DNA from: Simmondsia chinensis
Lineage: Eukaryota; Streptophyta; Magnoliopsida; Caryophyllales; Simmondsiaceae
Length of the DNA stretch: 64,000 nt
Direction: 5' to 3'
Assembly: GCA_018398585.1 (NCBI GenBank)
Contig: JAGTTD010000007.1
Span: 34,128,911 to 34,192,910 of the forward strand
In this document: positions 33,511 to 43,720 of the stretch, piece by piece
How the letters are laid out: every line of letters begins with the position of its first letter
Position numbering within the stretch: the first letter of the stretch is position 1
Translations under genes and position numbers: made by a program
The notes under the pieces: generated by a model
The model's database searches: none
What the model was told of the DNA's origin: nothing
Seen by the model: the letters and a program-made list of their open reading frames with translations, nothing else

Positions 33511-33957
33511 ATATAATTGTAATCCTGTAGCACAATGACATTTTTTTGGTGAACATTGGCGGGTGATTTTGAAAAAAAAAAAAAAAGAAGAACATAGGAT
33601 ACATAAGTTATAAAATTTTCAAAATTAAGAAAACCTTTTTGTATATATTAAAGTAATAAAATACCAAGATAATAAATGCTCAAATTTCAAATTACGTAAA
33701 TGATAAGTTATCTAAATGAAACATAGGAATCTATTACATGAATAGCACTAAGTGAGCACCAATCAACAGCTAAAGATTGAGTTAGGTTAACTTTGATGGA
33801 TCAAAGTGAGATGATGTTTCTTCATATGAGTTTGTCATCCGAGACAAATGTGGGAAAGTCATATATTATAGTTGGGGAATATTGATAATGCCGAAGTTAT
33901 CTTAGCAGAGGCTCGTGCTGGAAGGGAGGACATCAAAAGCTACCTTAACCTCGGTTA
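33511..33957. other. Spacer
   Basis: AT-rich, with an A-run near 33572-33585. No gene recognised. Confidence 0.4.
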
Positions 33958-33971
33958 AATTGTTTGCATAT

Positions 33972-34209
33972 AACAACAACAACAACAACAACAACAAGGT
34001 CCCAATGCCTCACGAGCTCCCACAATAAGCAGGGTCTGGGGGAAAATGTACTCAGCCTTCCCCCTTCCGAGTGGAAAAGAGGCTGTTTCCGAGGATCTCA
34101 AACCTGAAAATCTTGATGTCCTGGAAGTATGGCATCCTGCAAAGGGGTTAGGTCGTGTCGAAGACAACTCCAAGGCACAAAATAAGGCGGGAGTTTCATT
34201 GTCCGTTGC
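33972..34209 (-). mobile_element. TS/Au-type SINE, copy 5 (different head)
   Basis: 14-bp duplication AATTGTTTGCATAT at 33958-33971 and 34210-34223. On the minus strand the 3' half is the shared body (plus strand GCAGGGTCTGGGGG, GAGGCTGTTTCCGAGG) ending in (TTG)n, the complement of (CAA)n at 33973-33998. The 5' ~110 nt is not 5S-like. It contains GTCTTCGACACGACC, which might be a degenerate tRNA-type B box. Confidence 0.8.
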
Positions 34210-34223
34210 AATTGTTTGCATAT

Positions 34224-34800
34224 GAAACATGATAATCTTATGATAATTCGTATCATTAGGCACGAGTTTCATTGTCCTTTGCACCTTAGAATAATCATTA
34301 AGGATATCTTAGAGATGTTAAGTCTCTCGAATATCATGTATCTCATGTGCTTTGGGAGGACAACATAGCGACATATAGGATGACATTTTTTGCCAATTTC
34401 GTAGAATCAAATGGACAATTGTAGCACGCAATTAAACCAGATCATAACCCTAATTCTCAACTTGAGGATTACAAGTACTAAGGCCCGTTTGTCTAGGGCA
34501 ATATTAGATTCTAAGAATTAATTTTTGACTGAAAAAAATTTTTAATTAGAAAAAGTTTTTTTCTCTCAAAGGGTAGAAAATGATTTTCCTTGCATAATGA
34601 GTGAAATCATTATTTCAAAGCCTCAAGGCGTTGATTGGTTCGAGTTTGAATTAGATCGAGTTTATGTTAAGTATTGGATAATTGTGTTATGGGTCTAATT
34701 AAATAATCCCGCGTGAAAATCATGGAAGCCATGTAATCAATCTCCAACCTGGACCATCTCCACGTAAAACGACGTCGTATCTTCTCCGCCCTTCACCTTC
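34224..34800. other. Spacer upstream of the GC-rich locus
   Basis: Mostly AT-rich. AGGCCCGTTTGTCTAGGGC at 34481 resembles the end of a hAT-type MITE but no partner end was found. Confidence 0.35.
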
Positions 34801-34807
34801 TATAAAA
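34801..34807 (+). promoter_or_regulatory. Possible TATA box
   Basis: TATAAAA lies 36 bp before the ATG at 34837, in reasonable position for a short-leader transcript. Position-based inference only. Confidence 0.35.
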
Positions 34808-34836
34808 TCAAAAATCAGTAACTCAGAAACTCATCA

Positions 34837-35218
34837 ATGGCTTCCCAACAATCCATCCATAACGAGACGGCGCTCTCTCTTTCCATAGCCAGACACGTGT
34901 CATCATCCCAATCCAATCTATCAACCTCGTCCTCTCCCCGCCGTCGATCCATGTCCTTCTCAGCCTCATCGCTGCTGGCTCCACCGGCGACACACGCGCT
35001 CAGCTGCTCCGCTTTATGAACTCCGATCTGCCGACGAGCTTCACGAGCTCTCCGCCATGGTCGCTGCTGTGGTGTTTGCCGATGGCAGCCGCAGCGGCGG
35101 GCTGAGAATGGAGTTTGCTAATGGAGTTTGTGTGGATCAGAGGCTCCATCTTAAGCCCTCGTTTAAGGAGGTTGTGGAAGGAGTCTACAAGCAGCTGCTA
35201 ATCAAGTTGACTTTGTGA
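34837..35218 (+). pseudogene. GC-rich host-gene-like locus of unknown function, frameshifted
   Basis: Sequence composition stands out from the AT-rich surroundings. The first frame (34837-35019) starts MASQQSIHNETALSLSIARH and is rich in Ser, like an N-terminal organelle-targeting or low-complexity region. A shifted frame continues with GDTRAQLLRFMNSDLP, then another with VVFADGSRSGGLRMEFANG and PSFKEVVEGVYKQLL before TGA at 35218. The good residue content across three frames suggests a short gene broken by two indels, or a real spliced gene that I mis-frame. I do not recognise the family. A T-rich 3' flank follows, then a SINE at 35427. Confidence 0.45.
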
Positions 35219-35426
35219 ATCATGTATGCATTGTGTTGCCTCTTCTACTTTGAAATTTTAATTTTAATTTTAATTTTTTTATAGATTTTAAGAAAGCAAT
35301 TATTTCAAAAGCTTAAATTGGTTGATGGAGTTTCATGATTGATTTTGTTGAAATATGAGTTCTAGTATTCTTCTATTTGCATTATATTTTTGTATTTTGT
35401 ATTTAATTCTTATAACATCTTAGTAA

Positions 35427-35677
35427 AAGGAACATACCCAGTCCCTCAAGGGCTCCCTCCTACGCAGGGTCGGGGGGGGGGGGGGGGGGGGGGGGCGAAT
35501 GTATGCAGCTTTCTCCCTTCAGGGTGTTAACCTAAAGAGAGGCTGTTTCCCATTGCACCCAACCTAAGGGTGAGGACTTCCCAGGAGGTCACCCATCCTG
35601 ATACTACTCTCGCCCAAGCACACTTCACTTCGGAGTTCCAATGGGATCCGGTGACGGCGTGTTGGTGCCCTCTTTGG
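35427..35677 (-). mobile_element. 5S-rRNA-derived SINE, copy 6, with a 24-G run
   Basis: Perfect 20-bp duplication TTCTTATAACATCTTAGTAA at 35407-35426 and 35678-35697. On the minus strand the head begins CCAAAGAGGGCACCAACACG and runs through 5S-like sequence with A-box (one or two changes) and C-box GGATGGGTGACCTCC. The TS/Au-like body follows. A run of 24 G on the plus strand (35472-35495) replaces the 5-6 G seen in other copies. The perfect long TSD suggests a fairly recent insertion. Confidence 0.88.
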
Positions 35678-35851
35678 TTCTTATAACATCTTAGTAATTA
35701 TAGTATTTAGTAGTAGTTTTAACTTGGTAGTTTTACTAGTAATTATACTTTTAACTTGGTATTTATGATCACCTAAGGACGAGTTTTTGTTAGTGTACTT
35801 GGGGTGCAAGGTGCTTCTACACTATAGAAATTGATGGCTGAGGAGATTATC

Positions 35852-36218
35852 TAATAGCTACCAAAATAAATCCAAGCTAACACACACAAATCAAAACACA
35901 TTAGCTCAAATCAAAGGCTATGGGACAAACAACTACCCTGATTTGAATATGATATATGTATAATCTCCAAAATGGAGTAACTACAAGTATGGAGTAGTAT
36001 TTTATAGTAAGAAGGAAGGAGGTGAAGTAGAGATACGAAGACTTGAGGGAAAAAGAGTAAGATCACACAAAATATCTTGATGATACTAACCAACCCCCTA
36101 AAGATACTATCTATAGTACGATATTAGGGTTAATGAGGGAGGAGGTGGCATGGTGACATGGCAGGGTGAGGTGGCACCTGGTTGCTAACGTGGCAATGGT
36201 GGAGAGACATTTGTATCA
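35852..36218 (-). repeat. 3' LTR of element F
   Basis: 367 bp. Ends ATTTGTATCA. The minus strand has a purine tract, GTAGGGGGTAT, immediately upstream. Confidence 0.9.
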
Positions 36219-36487
36219 ATACCCCCTACAGTGGACCCTTGTTCGCAAGGGTCAAAAGTAGGAAACTGGGTTTGGAGGTTGCATAAGAACTTCCACATAG
36301 CTTTAGCGATAGTCTGACTTGTCCATTGCACCAATACTTGTGTTGCCTCAATCCGCCTATGCTTGACAACTCGCTTGTCCAAGATCGCGAGTGGAGTGGG
36401 AGTAGGTGGTCGTGGGGGCCCAATTGCGAGGAGCGGAATGGATGTAGCGGGAATGGGGTAGCACGGCTTAAGGACGGAGATATGCAC
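36185..36487 (-). pseudogene. Chromodomain of element F
   Basis: The frame starts at the tail of the integrase (MHISVLKPCYP). The chromodomain-like part follows: ILDKRVVKHRRIEATQVLVQ, then KAMWKFLCNLQTQFPTFDP. Compared with element E, the conserved EEATWE has become AKAMWK, suggesting loss of the aromatic/acidic pocket. It runs into the LTR before its stop. Confidence 0.75.
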
Positions 36488-36499
36488 AGTATGATGAAT

Positions 36500-37500
36500 G
36501 GTAGCATGGTCTGGCTAATCCAGCTTATAAGCGACATGACTCATGCAATCAAGAATGTGGAAGGGCCCAAAGCAACGAGGTGACAGCTTGTGGTAGCAGC
36601 GAAATTCCACATTGTGTTGGCGATAAGGCTGAAGTTTGGGCCAGACAAAATCGCCAACCTGGAACTCATGCTCAGAGTAATGGCGGTCAACAAGCTGCTT
36701 CATACGGTTTTGTGTTGGAAAAGATTATGCATGAGCCGAGCAATGGCAGCTTCTGGAGCTGTCAAACTGCGATCGACTGCGTCTACGACTGATTCTCCCG
36801 AAAGGTAAGGTAGATGCACCGGTGGACTTTGACCTTATAAGATCTCATGTGGTGTGGACTGAGCTACTAACTGGAATGCCATGTTATACCACTATTCGTA
36901 AAGCGGTAACCAATGGCTCCATTCGCGCAGTCTTTCGCTCTCCATGCACCGGAGGTAAGTTTCAAGGCATTGGTTAAGGCCTTCTATCTAGACATCAGAC
37001 TATGGGTGATAAGATGAAGACAGATACAATTGTTCCGAGCCAAGCAAAAGTTCTTGCCAGAAGGTACTTGTAAAAATCGAATCCTGATTGCTGATAATGG
37101 AATCCGCCAATCCATGAAGGTGGTATATATGGCCGAGGAATAGTTGGGCAACACTGGCAGCGATGTACGGTTGTTGGAGAGCGAGGAAATGGGAATACTT
37201 GCTCAAATGATCTACTACATTGAGGACAATCATATGACCCAAAGATGGCAGCAACCCTTTGATGAAATCCATCGAGATACTACTCCAAATAGAAGACGGA
37301 ATCGGTCATGGTTGGAGCAACCTCGAGGATGCTACTGTCTTGTATTTGTGTCTTTGGCAGACTAAACAATGACGAACGTATTCATGTATATCGGAGTGGA
37401 GATCCTTCCAATAATACAATGTTTGAAGGCGATGGTATGTGCCTTCAGTACTGGAGTGTCCACCTTGGGCCGAATCATGGAGCCATGAGAGACTAGCCAA
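36500..37500 (-). pseudogene. Integrase of element F
   Basis: Zinc-binding N terminus at 37500-37306: HDSAQGGHSSTEGTYHRL and VRHCLVCQRHK give the HHCC pattern. Core at 37272-37000: MDFIKGLLPSLGHMIV contains the first catalytic Asp, then NVVDHLSKYSHFLAL and ISNQDSIFTSTFWQ with the second Asp. The C-terminal part at 36703-36515 (HEFQVGDFVWPKLQPYRQHN, HKLSPRCFGPFHIL) is the GPY/F-type module. Frame breaks separate all three. Integrase would insert the DNA copy into chromatin. Confidence 0.85.
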
Positions 37501-37559
37501 GTGTAGAGCTGAATCGGCCCCAACGATTAGTCAACCACCGCGGCGTAACTGGTCACGTT

Positions 37560-38940
37560 GCCATGTGAAAGACGGATAAGATAACGGATCTCGCTCCTTG
37601 GCGGATATGACAAAGGCAAGAGATGGGTCTACATGCCAGGATCAATTAATGCGGTGGTACAATTAGAAGAGATGGCTGAAATAGCAAAGCACAGTACCTC
37701 AGACCCGGGAATTCGTGATAGAGCTCGACAGCCCCATTTTTTGTCCCCTTTTTGTAGACAATCTCATAATCATACCCGATGAGTTGTGAGAGCTAGAAGA
37801 GCTGGAATTCAGTGGACATCTTTTGCTCTAGTAAGTACTTGAGACTCGTCCTTTTGAGTATTGTTTTCATTTATCAATGGCAAAGACAACCGCTACCAAT
37901 TCTTGTTCATAAATAGACATTGATTGATGATATGATGTCAATGCTCGACTGATAAATGCGAGTGGCCTCTGCCTTGCATTAACTCGACACCAATTCCGGA
38001 GCCTGAAGCATCCGTCTCAACTATGAATGGCTGAGTAAAGTCGGGCAAGGTAGCGTGGATGTCAAAGCATTCTTTATCTTGGCGAAAGCTATCTCCACCT
38101 CCACATTCCAAGCAAAGGCGTCTTTCTTAAGAAGGGCGGTGAGGGGTAGGGCAAGATCGCCATATTGTGCTGTAAACCAGCGGTAGTACTCGAAAAGACC
38201 TAAGAACGCATGAAGCTGCTTGAGGTTCTGAGGACAGGGCCCAGACGCTACTGCTTGGACCTTACGAAGATCTGACTCAACGCTAAGTTCATATACAAAG
38301 TGCCCCAGACCCTAAATCTGACATGCTCTAAAAGAGCACTTCTCATGGTTGGCGATTAAGCTGTTGCCGTGGAGCACAGTAAGAGCGTGGAGAGCATGCC
38401 CAAGGTGATCACCCCAGGTCTTGCTATAAATGAGAATGGCATCGAAGAAAACTAGGATGAAGCACCGCAAATATGGCCGGAAGATATCGTTCATGACACT
38501 TTGAAATGTTGATGGCGCATTCGACAAGCCAAATGGAATGACAATGAATTTGTAGTGGCCAGAATGAGCACGGAAGGCAGCTTTGTGAATATCATCAGGC
38601 GCCATTCAAATCTGCCAGTACCCTGACTTTAGATCAATCTTTGAAAATTATGAGGCTCCTCCTAGCTCATCTAGCAACTCGTCAACAACTGAAATTAGGA
38701 ATTTATCCTTGACGGTTAATTTATTAACTGCATGGCAGTCTACGTAGAGGCACCATGAGCGATCTTTCTTCTTCACCAGGATTATCGGCGAAGCAAATGG
38801 AGAGGAACTATTTTGAATGACGCCAACTTATAGCATTTGATCAATCAACCTTTGAAGGATATCTTTTTGGAAATGTGGCTAACGATATTGTCGTAAATTG
38901 ACTGAATTACTTCCCTCCTTTAAGAGAATTTGATGATCAA
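37560..38940 (-). pseudogene. Reverse transcriptase and RNase H of element F
   Basis: The clearest frame, 38605-38312, has HYKFIVIPFGLSNAPSTFQS and LVFFDAILIYSKTW: the catalytic FxDD box is now FFDA, with one Asp lost. Upstream, decayed frames near 38640-38900 show a KKKDRSW-like block and LLDELGGAS. Downstream, 38210-37960 carries degenerate RNase H segments. Function is excluded by the lost catalytic residue and stops. Confidence 0.85.
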
Positions 38941-39768
38941 TACCTTAGCAGAAAAGAGGGAGGAGGGGTATGTTAGCGAAAACATCGCAAAATTTCGCAA
39001 GTAAATCTGCCATCTTGGGCTTGCTGTTAGCACTATCTTCATTATTGGCGAGTAATAGACTAAAAGTTGATGGTGCAGTTGGATTCAATACTTGCAAGGC
39101 CAAGAGGGACGCAACCTGATATGAGTTGGCATGTAGCGTGTTGGCCAAGACAGTCTTAGGCGGAGGTGGGGGCAAAGCCCTAAGTATGCATTAACGACTC
39201 TCAAAAGTGAACTCCATAAGGAGCTCGCAAAAATCCCATTGAACTTGGCCCAAGGTGCGGAGCAATTGAATGCCCAACACCATGTCACACTCAAACAAGG
39301 GAAAAAGTAGCATACTCGAAGTAAATTCGATTCCCGCTAAGATCCAACATAAGTTGCGGCATATACCTTGGCATGCGATACGGTTACCATCAGCTATTGT
39401 AATAGGGGGACAACGAGATGGGTCTATGGCTCACCCAAAGTGACTCACCAAAGCCACATTGAGGAAGTTATGGGTGCTACTTGTATCAACTAAAATATCA
39501 AGGGTACGTTTACCGTAAGTGCCCAAGACTCGCATAATGTGGCAAGTATCAAACCTCCCAAGGCGTGGATGGAGATTAAAAGATCCGGGTCTAGGTCGGG
39601 GTCAAGTTCGGGCAGGGCATCACTAGCATCCACAATATCTTCCTCAACTTTAGCAAGGAATAATTGAACCCGACTTCGAATGGGACAAACGTGACCTGGA
39701 GCAAACTTATAGTGGCAGTAGAAACACAAGTTCTTTGCCAGATGTTCATTGACTTCGGCGCCAGTCAA
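38941..39768 (-). pseudogene. Zinc knuckle and protease region of element F
   Basis: The frame at 39768-39490 contains the zinc knuckle CFYCHYKFAPGHVC and an acidic linker (DALPELDPDLDPDLLISIHAL), the same order as in element E. The expected protease then follows in another frame; a VDTSSTHNF-like active-site segment is visible near 39485, with DSG changed. Later minus-strand frames here are low quality. Confidence 0.7.
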
Positions 39769-39899
39769 GCGGCGAGGATTGCGAAAGGACCCCCAAATTG
39801 GCGAGTTGGGAGGGGAAAGGGTTAAGGCTCGGCGTTGGCGCGGGTAACAGTTAGGGAGGTTGGAGGCTAAATTTTTGGAGGAGTTGTTCTCTTGATATA

Positions 39900-40749
39900 C
39901 TATATTGGGTAGGGGTAGTGTGGGGGCCTAATTTTTAAGGGTTTTTTTTTTCGGGTAATCCTTTCAAGATATGAATAGTTCCTTTCTTGGAGTTTAGCGA
40001 GTACCACAGCTTCCTAAAAATTTCGTGGCTTAAGCATCTTAATCCAACCAGAAATATAGTCACGAAGCCTTCCTAAAAAAATGCAGGTTGTTTGATGATC
40101 ACTTAGCCCACATCGATTGACTAGTGACTCGAATTGTCCCAAATAACCACTTAGAGGTCCGATTTGCTTGAGCCTGCTAAGCTCAGCATGTGATTCATCG
40201 TAGGTATCGCTGAATTGAGCTCAGATTTCAGCCACATACACATCCCATGTATCATTGTGCCCAAGGGCCATGACTCCTCATAGCTGTCATGCCATTCCTT
40301 GGCATCGCCTTCCAACACTACACTAGCTAATATCATCTTACCCTCCTGCATCCCATCCAATTGAAAATAACGTTCGTATTTATAAATCCACCCATTAACA
40401 TTATACCCACTAAACCGCAGAAATTCAACCTAGTAATTCTAGTTGGAAATTGATAGTTACCTTGGTTATGAATCGGTCGAGGAATTGTCGAGTGGGTGCG
40501 TGGCGGGGGTTCTGGTCCAGTCTTTGAACTACCAGAGGCGCGAGCAATCACCAGCGTCGCCAATCTCCCATAGCGATTTATTTCAGCTATCTGGATAGAG
40601 AGTGCACTCACCAAACGCGACATCTCCTCTATTGCGCGGTCGGCATGATCAATCCAATCCTCAAGGGTGGTGCAATGTTGATTCGGAGTGATTCTCATTG
40701 ATTCCTCAACTTCATGAAGTGTGATTTGAGATCGCATTCCTTCTGCCAT
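39900..40749 (-). pseudogene. Gag of element F
   Basis: The start at 40749 (MAEGMRSQITLHEVEESM) lies ~45 bp from the 5' LTR and is the likely native start. A 138-codon frame includes a helical N terminus (ADRAIEEMSRLVSALSIQIA) and a Pro-rich linker. After a frameshift near 40350 the gag core continues: GKMILASVVLEGDAKEWHDS and then WPLGTMIHGMCMWLKSELN. The zinc knuckle comes further on at 39720. Confidence 0.8.
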
Positions 40750-40775
40750 ATTTATAGAAGCTTAGACTGAGGACA

Positions 40776-40793
40776 TAGTGGCTTTGGTACCAA
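40776..40793 (-). promoter_or_regulatory. Primer-binding site of element F
   Basis: The complement reads TTGGTACCAAAGCC just inside the 5' LTR, a variant of the initiator-Met tRNA site TGGTATCAGAGCC. Confidence 0.7.
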
Positions 40794-40794
40794 T

Positions 40795-41149
40795 TGATAG
40801 CACTAAAATAAGTCCAAGCTCGCAAACACAAATCAACACCACTTTAGCTCAAATCAAAGGCTACTGGACAACAATGACTGCCTCGATTTGTATATTATAT
40901 ACGTATAATCTCCAAATTGAGTAATTACAAGTGTGGGGATAGTATTTGATAGGACGAAGGAAAGGGGAGAAGTAGAGAGAAGAAGACTTGAGGGAGAGAG
41001 AGAACGATCATACAAAATATCTTAATGATCCTAACCAACTCTGTAAACATTTTATTTATACTAGGATATTAGGGTTAATGAGGATGAGTTGGCATGGTGA
41101 CGTGGCAACTGGTTGTTGATGTGGCAATGGCGGAGAGATATTTGTATCA
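40795..41149 (-). repeat. 5' LTR of element F
   Basis: 355 bp, TGATAGCACT...ATTTGTATCA, clearly diverged from the left LTR by substitutions and small indels, indicating an older insertion than B or D. Confidence 0.9.
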
Positions 41150-41154
41150 TTATC

Positions 41155-42142
41155 ACTTCATTTGTTCGTTTAACGAGTCAAATTGCCGATATTTTTTTTT
41201 TCACCAAAAGCTATTGGTTTTCCTTATTCTCTTTTTGCCTTCGCAAATTGGGCATTGTAAATTTACGTACTCCAACTTGAGGTGGAATGTTGAAATTGAG
41301 TTCTAGAATTCTTGTATTTATATAGTTATTAAAGGTAGTTTTGACTAGGTATTGATAAGGGCCATCAACGGTTGCTCTTCCTCCTCCTATAACCAACCAT
41401 TGAAGAGGAGAGGAAGACTAGGATGAGTTTATTGCTTTGTCCATGTAATTATATTTCTATTATAGGATTCTTGATTTTCTAGTCTTTTGGTTGACTTTGT
41501 TTGTATTAGTGTTTTTCTCGTATTTTATTTATTTTATATAATGTATTTAATATTAGAATTATTAGGCCTAGTAGATAGGGGCGCTTTAATTGTCTTTTCC
41601 TTGACCATAACCGGCTAAAGCAATTGATCAAGGCCATTAGTGTAGTTTTCATTATTTATCTCCCATTACTTGCAAGAGTAGGATCCTAGACCTTTATGCA
41701 TTCCTCCTTTGTGTTATAAATTAATGTTTATATTCTGAATAATAATATCCAAGTTTCAAGATGTTTATCCAAGTTTTAATTTGTCTATCCAAGTCTTGTA
41801 AGTCATGGATCCAAGTCTCATTCTATTTTTATTAGTTTATTTTATTTTTGTTAAGTCTAAATTTTAATAGGTTTTATATCTAACATGTTTCTTCACGTGA
41901 AAGCTATTGGATTTAAAGCGTGGACATTGCAAAGGCCCTCTTCATTTCTTGTGTTTAAATTATGTTAATATTTGTTGTGTTATGTGTGAAACTTGATTGT
42001 ATTCAGCCATGTTTATAAGGTAGTGGCTTGGGTCAATCTAGTTTGGGCTCACGACATAATAGGATTTTAGTGTGGGAGGCTCTATACATACACTAGGGAT
42101 AGATATGTTAACTTTAGGGCTGAGAATGATTAAGAGTTGAAA
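41155..42142. other. Spacer, possible LTR fragment at right
   Basis: No gene recognised. The sequence before 42143 (near 42000-42140) may belong to the same unidentified LTR as the hairpin arms. Confidence 0.35.
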
Positions 42143-42549
42143 CATCTTATGTAATTTTTAAAGATATAGTGAAATTATTATACTCCCATCTATTGATGTC
42201 CCCCTTTTGTTTGTGATTGTTATTTCGATTTAAGATTTCAGTATTATATGGGTGATTCTGACAAGTGGTATCAGAGCCCATCAATATGGAAAGTGGGGCC
42301 TGTCGGGATGACCTCGTGGTCTTGAAGGCTCTAATACCATGTCACTGAACCAACTTTCCTGAAAGTTTGAACTAATAAGTGAAGGCCCAAAATTAATTTT
42401 ATATTATGACATTTTTTTTTTTACCACTTGTCAGAATCACCCATATAATACTGAAATCTTAAATCGAAATAACAATCACAAACAAAAGGGGGACATCAAT
42501 ACATGGGAGTATAATAATTTCACTATATCTTTAAAAATTACATAAGATG
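42143..42549. repeat. Near-perfect inverted repeat, 128-bp arms
   Basis: Arms 42143-42270 and 42422-42549 are reverse complements with a single mismatch that I can find (CATCTATTG versus the complement CATGTATTG). The 151-bp loop starts with TCAGAGCCCATC, so the left arm/loop junction reads TGGTATCAGAGC, a classic primer-binding site. The loop also contains the complement of a second such site (GGCTCTAATACCA). The arms are therefore probably LTR ends facing each other. A transcript would fold into a long hairpin. Confidence 0.9.
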
Positions 42550-43720
42550 GAATTTTATCATATTTGGGTAGCCAATTTGTATATTGATACGAAGTAGTTA
42601 GATTTATTGGATTGTATAAGGTAATATGAAATCGGATAAATGTACATATATATTAAAATTTTGTGCTAAACAAGGCAATCCTGTGATTTTAGGGTTCAGT
42701 GGGTGGTAATGTGGTGTCAGGTTCGACCTAATAGACTTCTGTAATACCAGTTTATACATGTATCATTTATGTTATATATGTACGTATATTAAATTAGTTA
42801 CTTTTCTTCTATTACGTGTAAGGCCGTACGTAACCCCAAGCAACTACTTGGGGCTTCTAAATTTTAAGGGCCCCAAAATTTTGGACTTGTAGTTTTTAAA
42901 GTATTAGTGCTTAGTATCAGTAAATTTTATGGTTAAAGTTATTAAAATTTGTTGTATAATTTTGAGAATTTCGTTTGAGGCCCCATAAATGTCAGGACCG
43001 GCCCGAATTATGTGAACAGCTGTATAATTGCGCTAGTGACTTTTTTTTCATGCATATTCAGTGTACAAATAAGATAGTTTTCTTGTACGTACAAGATTGC
43101 TTATTTGCAATTATCTAACAGCATTCTTTTTTTTTTTTGACCAGAACCAACAGCATTCTTGGTAACGTTTTCAGTTTGCACTTTGTGGCATAGTTGTAGA
43201 TTCCTAAAATGCTAACGGTTTATGCTTATGTATGCAATTCGGCGTTTACAAGTTAAATTCACATTTCAAAAGACATCAAATCCAACGAAAACACGATTCA
43301 GACAATTATTCAATTATTTTAATAAGAAGATACTTCCAGATGATCATCTTTTGATTCAAAGAATGATTGGATAGTATATACATATTGAATTCAATTTTCT
43401 TGATCTTATTCATTTGACTACTCGATTTTTATTGTTAAATTGCTTAATGTTGCTTTGTTTTAATATATGATTCTTTATGGTATAATGAATTACATTTTAT
43501 TAATTTCTTTTGATGTATCTAATATATAGAAATGTAATGCTCTCTCCATGCTCCTAACTTAAAAAACTTCTATGACTATCTGCTATTCCGTCCCTGCTTC
43601 TATTCTCACTTATGATCTTGTATTCTGCATCTATGGTTATAGATTTTAATTTTGAGAAACTAAGTTTAGGGTTTAAAACAATTTTTTTCTGATAAAGTAC
43701 TAATCATATGATTTATTCTG
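42550..43720. other. Spacer upstream of the serpin relic
   Basis: AT-rich. The missing first serpin exon is not detectable here. GGCCCCAAAATTTTGG-like text near 42870 is low-complexity. Confidence 0.4.

Larger units (their letters stand above)
35852..41149 (-). mobile_element. Ty3/gypsy chromovirus F, complete ends, decayed
   Basis: Perfect 5-bp TSD TTATC (35847-35851 and 41150-41154). LTRs at 35852-36218 and 40795-41149. On the minus strand: primer-binding site, gag, zinc knuckle, protease, RT, RNase H, integrase, chromodomain, polypurine tract (complement of 36219-36231). At 5.3 kb it is the only gypsy element here without a nested insertion. It is of the same lineage as element E. Frameshifts are frequent and the RT active site is mutated. 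Confidence 0.92.

Noticed and set aside
35407..35697. Cassandra-type TRIM carrying 5S sequence
   Set aside because: There are no LTR pairs, and the TSDs are 13-20 bp rather than 5 bp.
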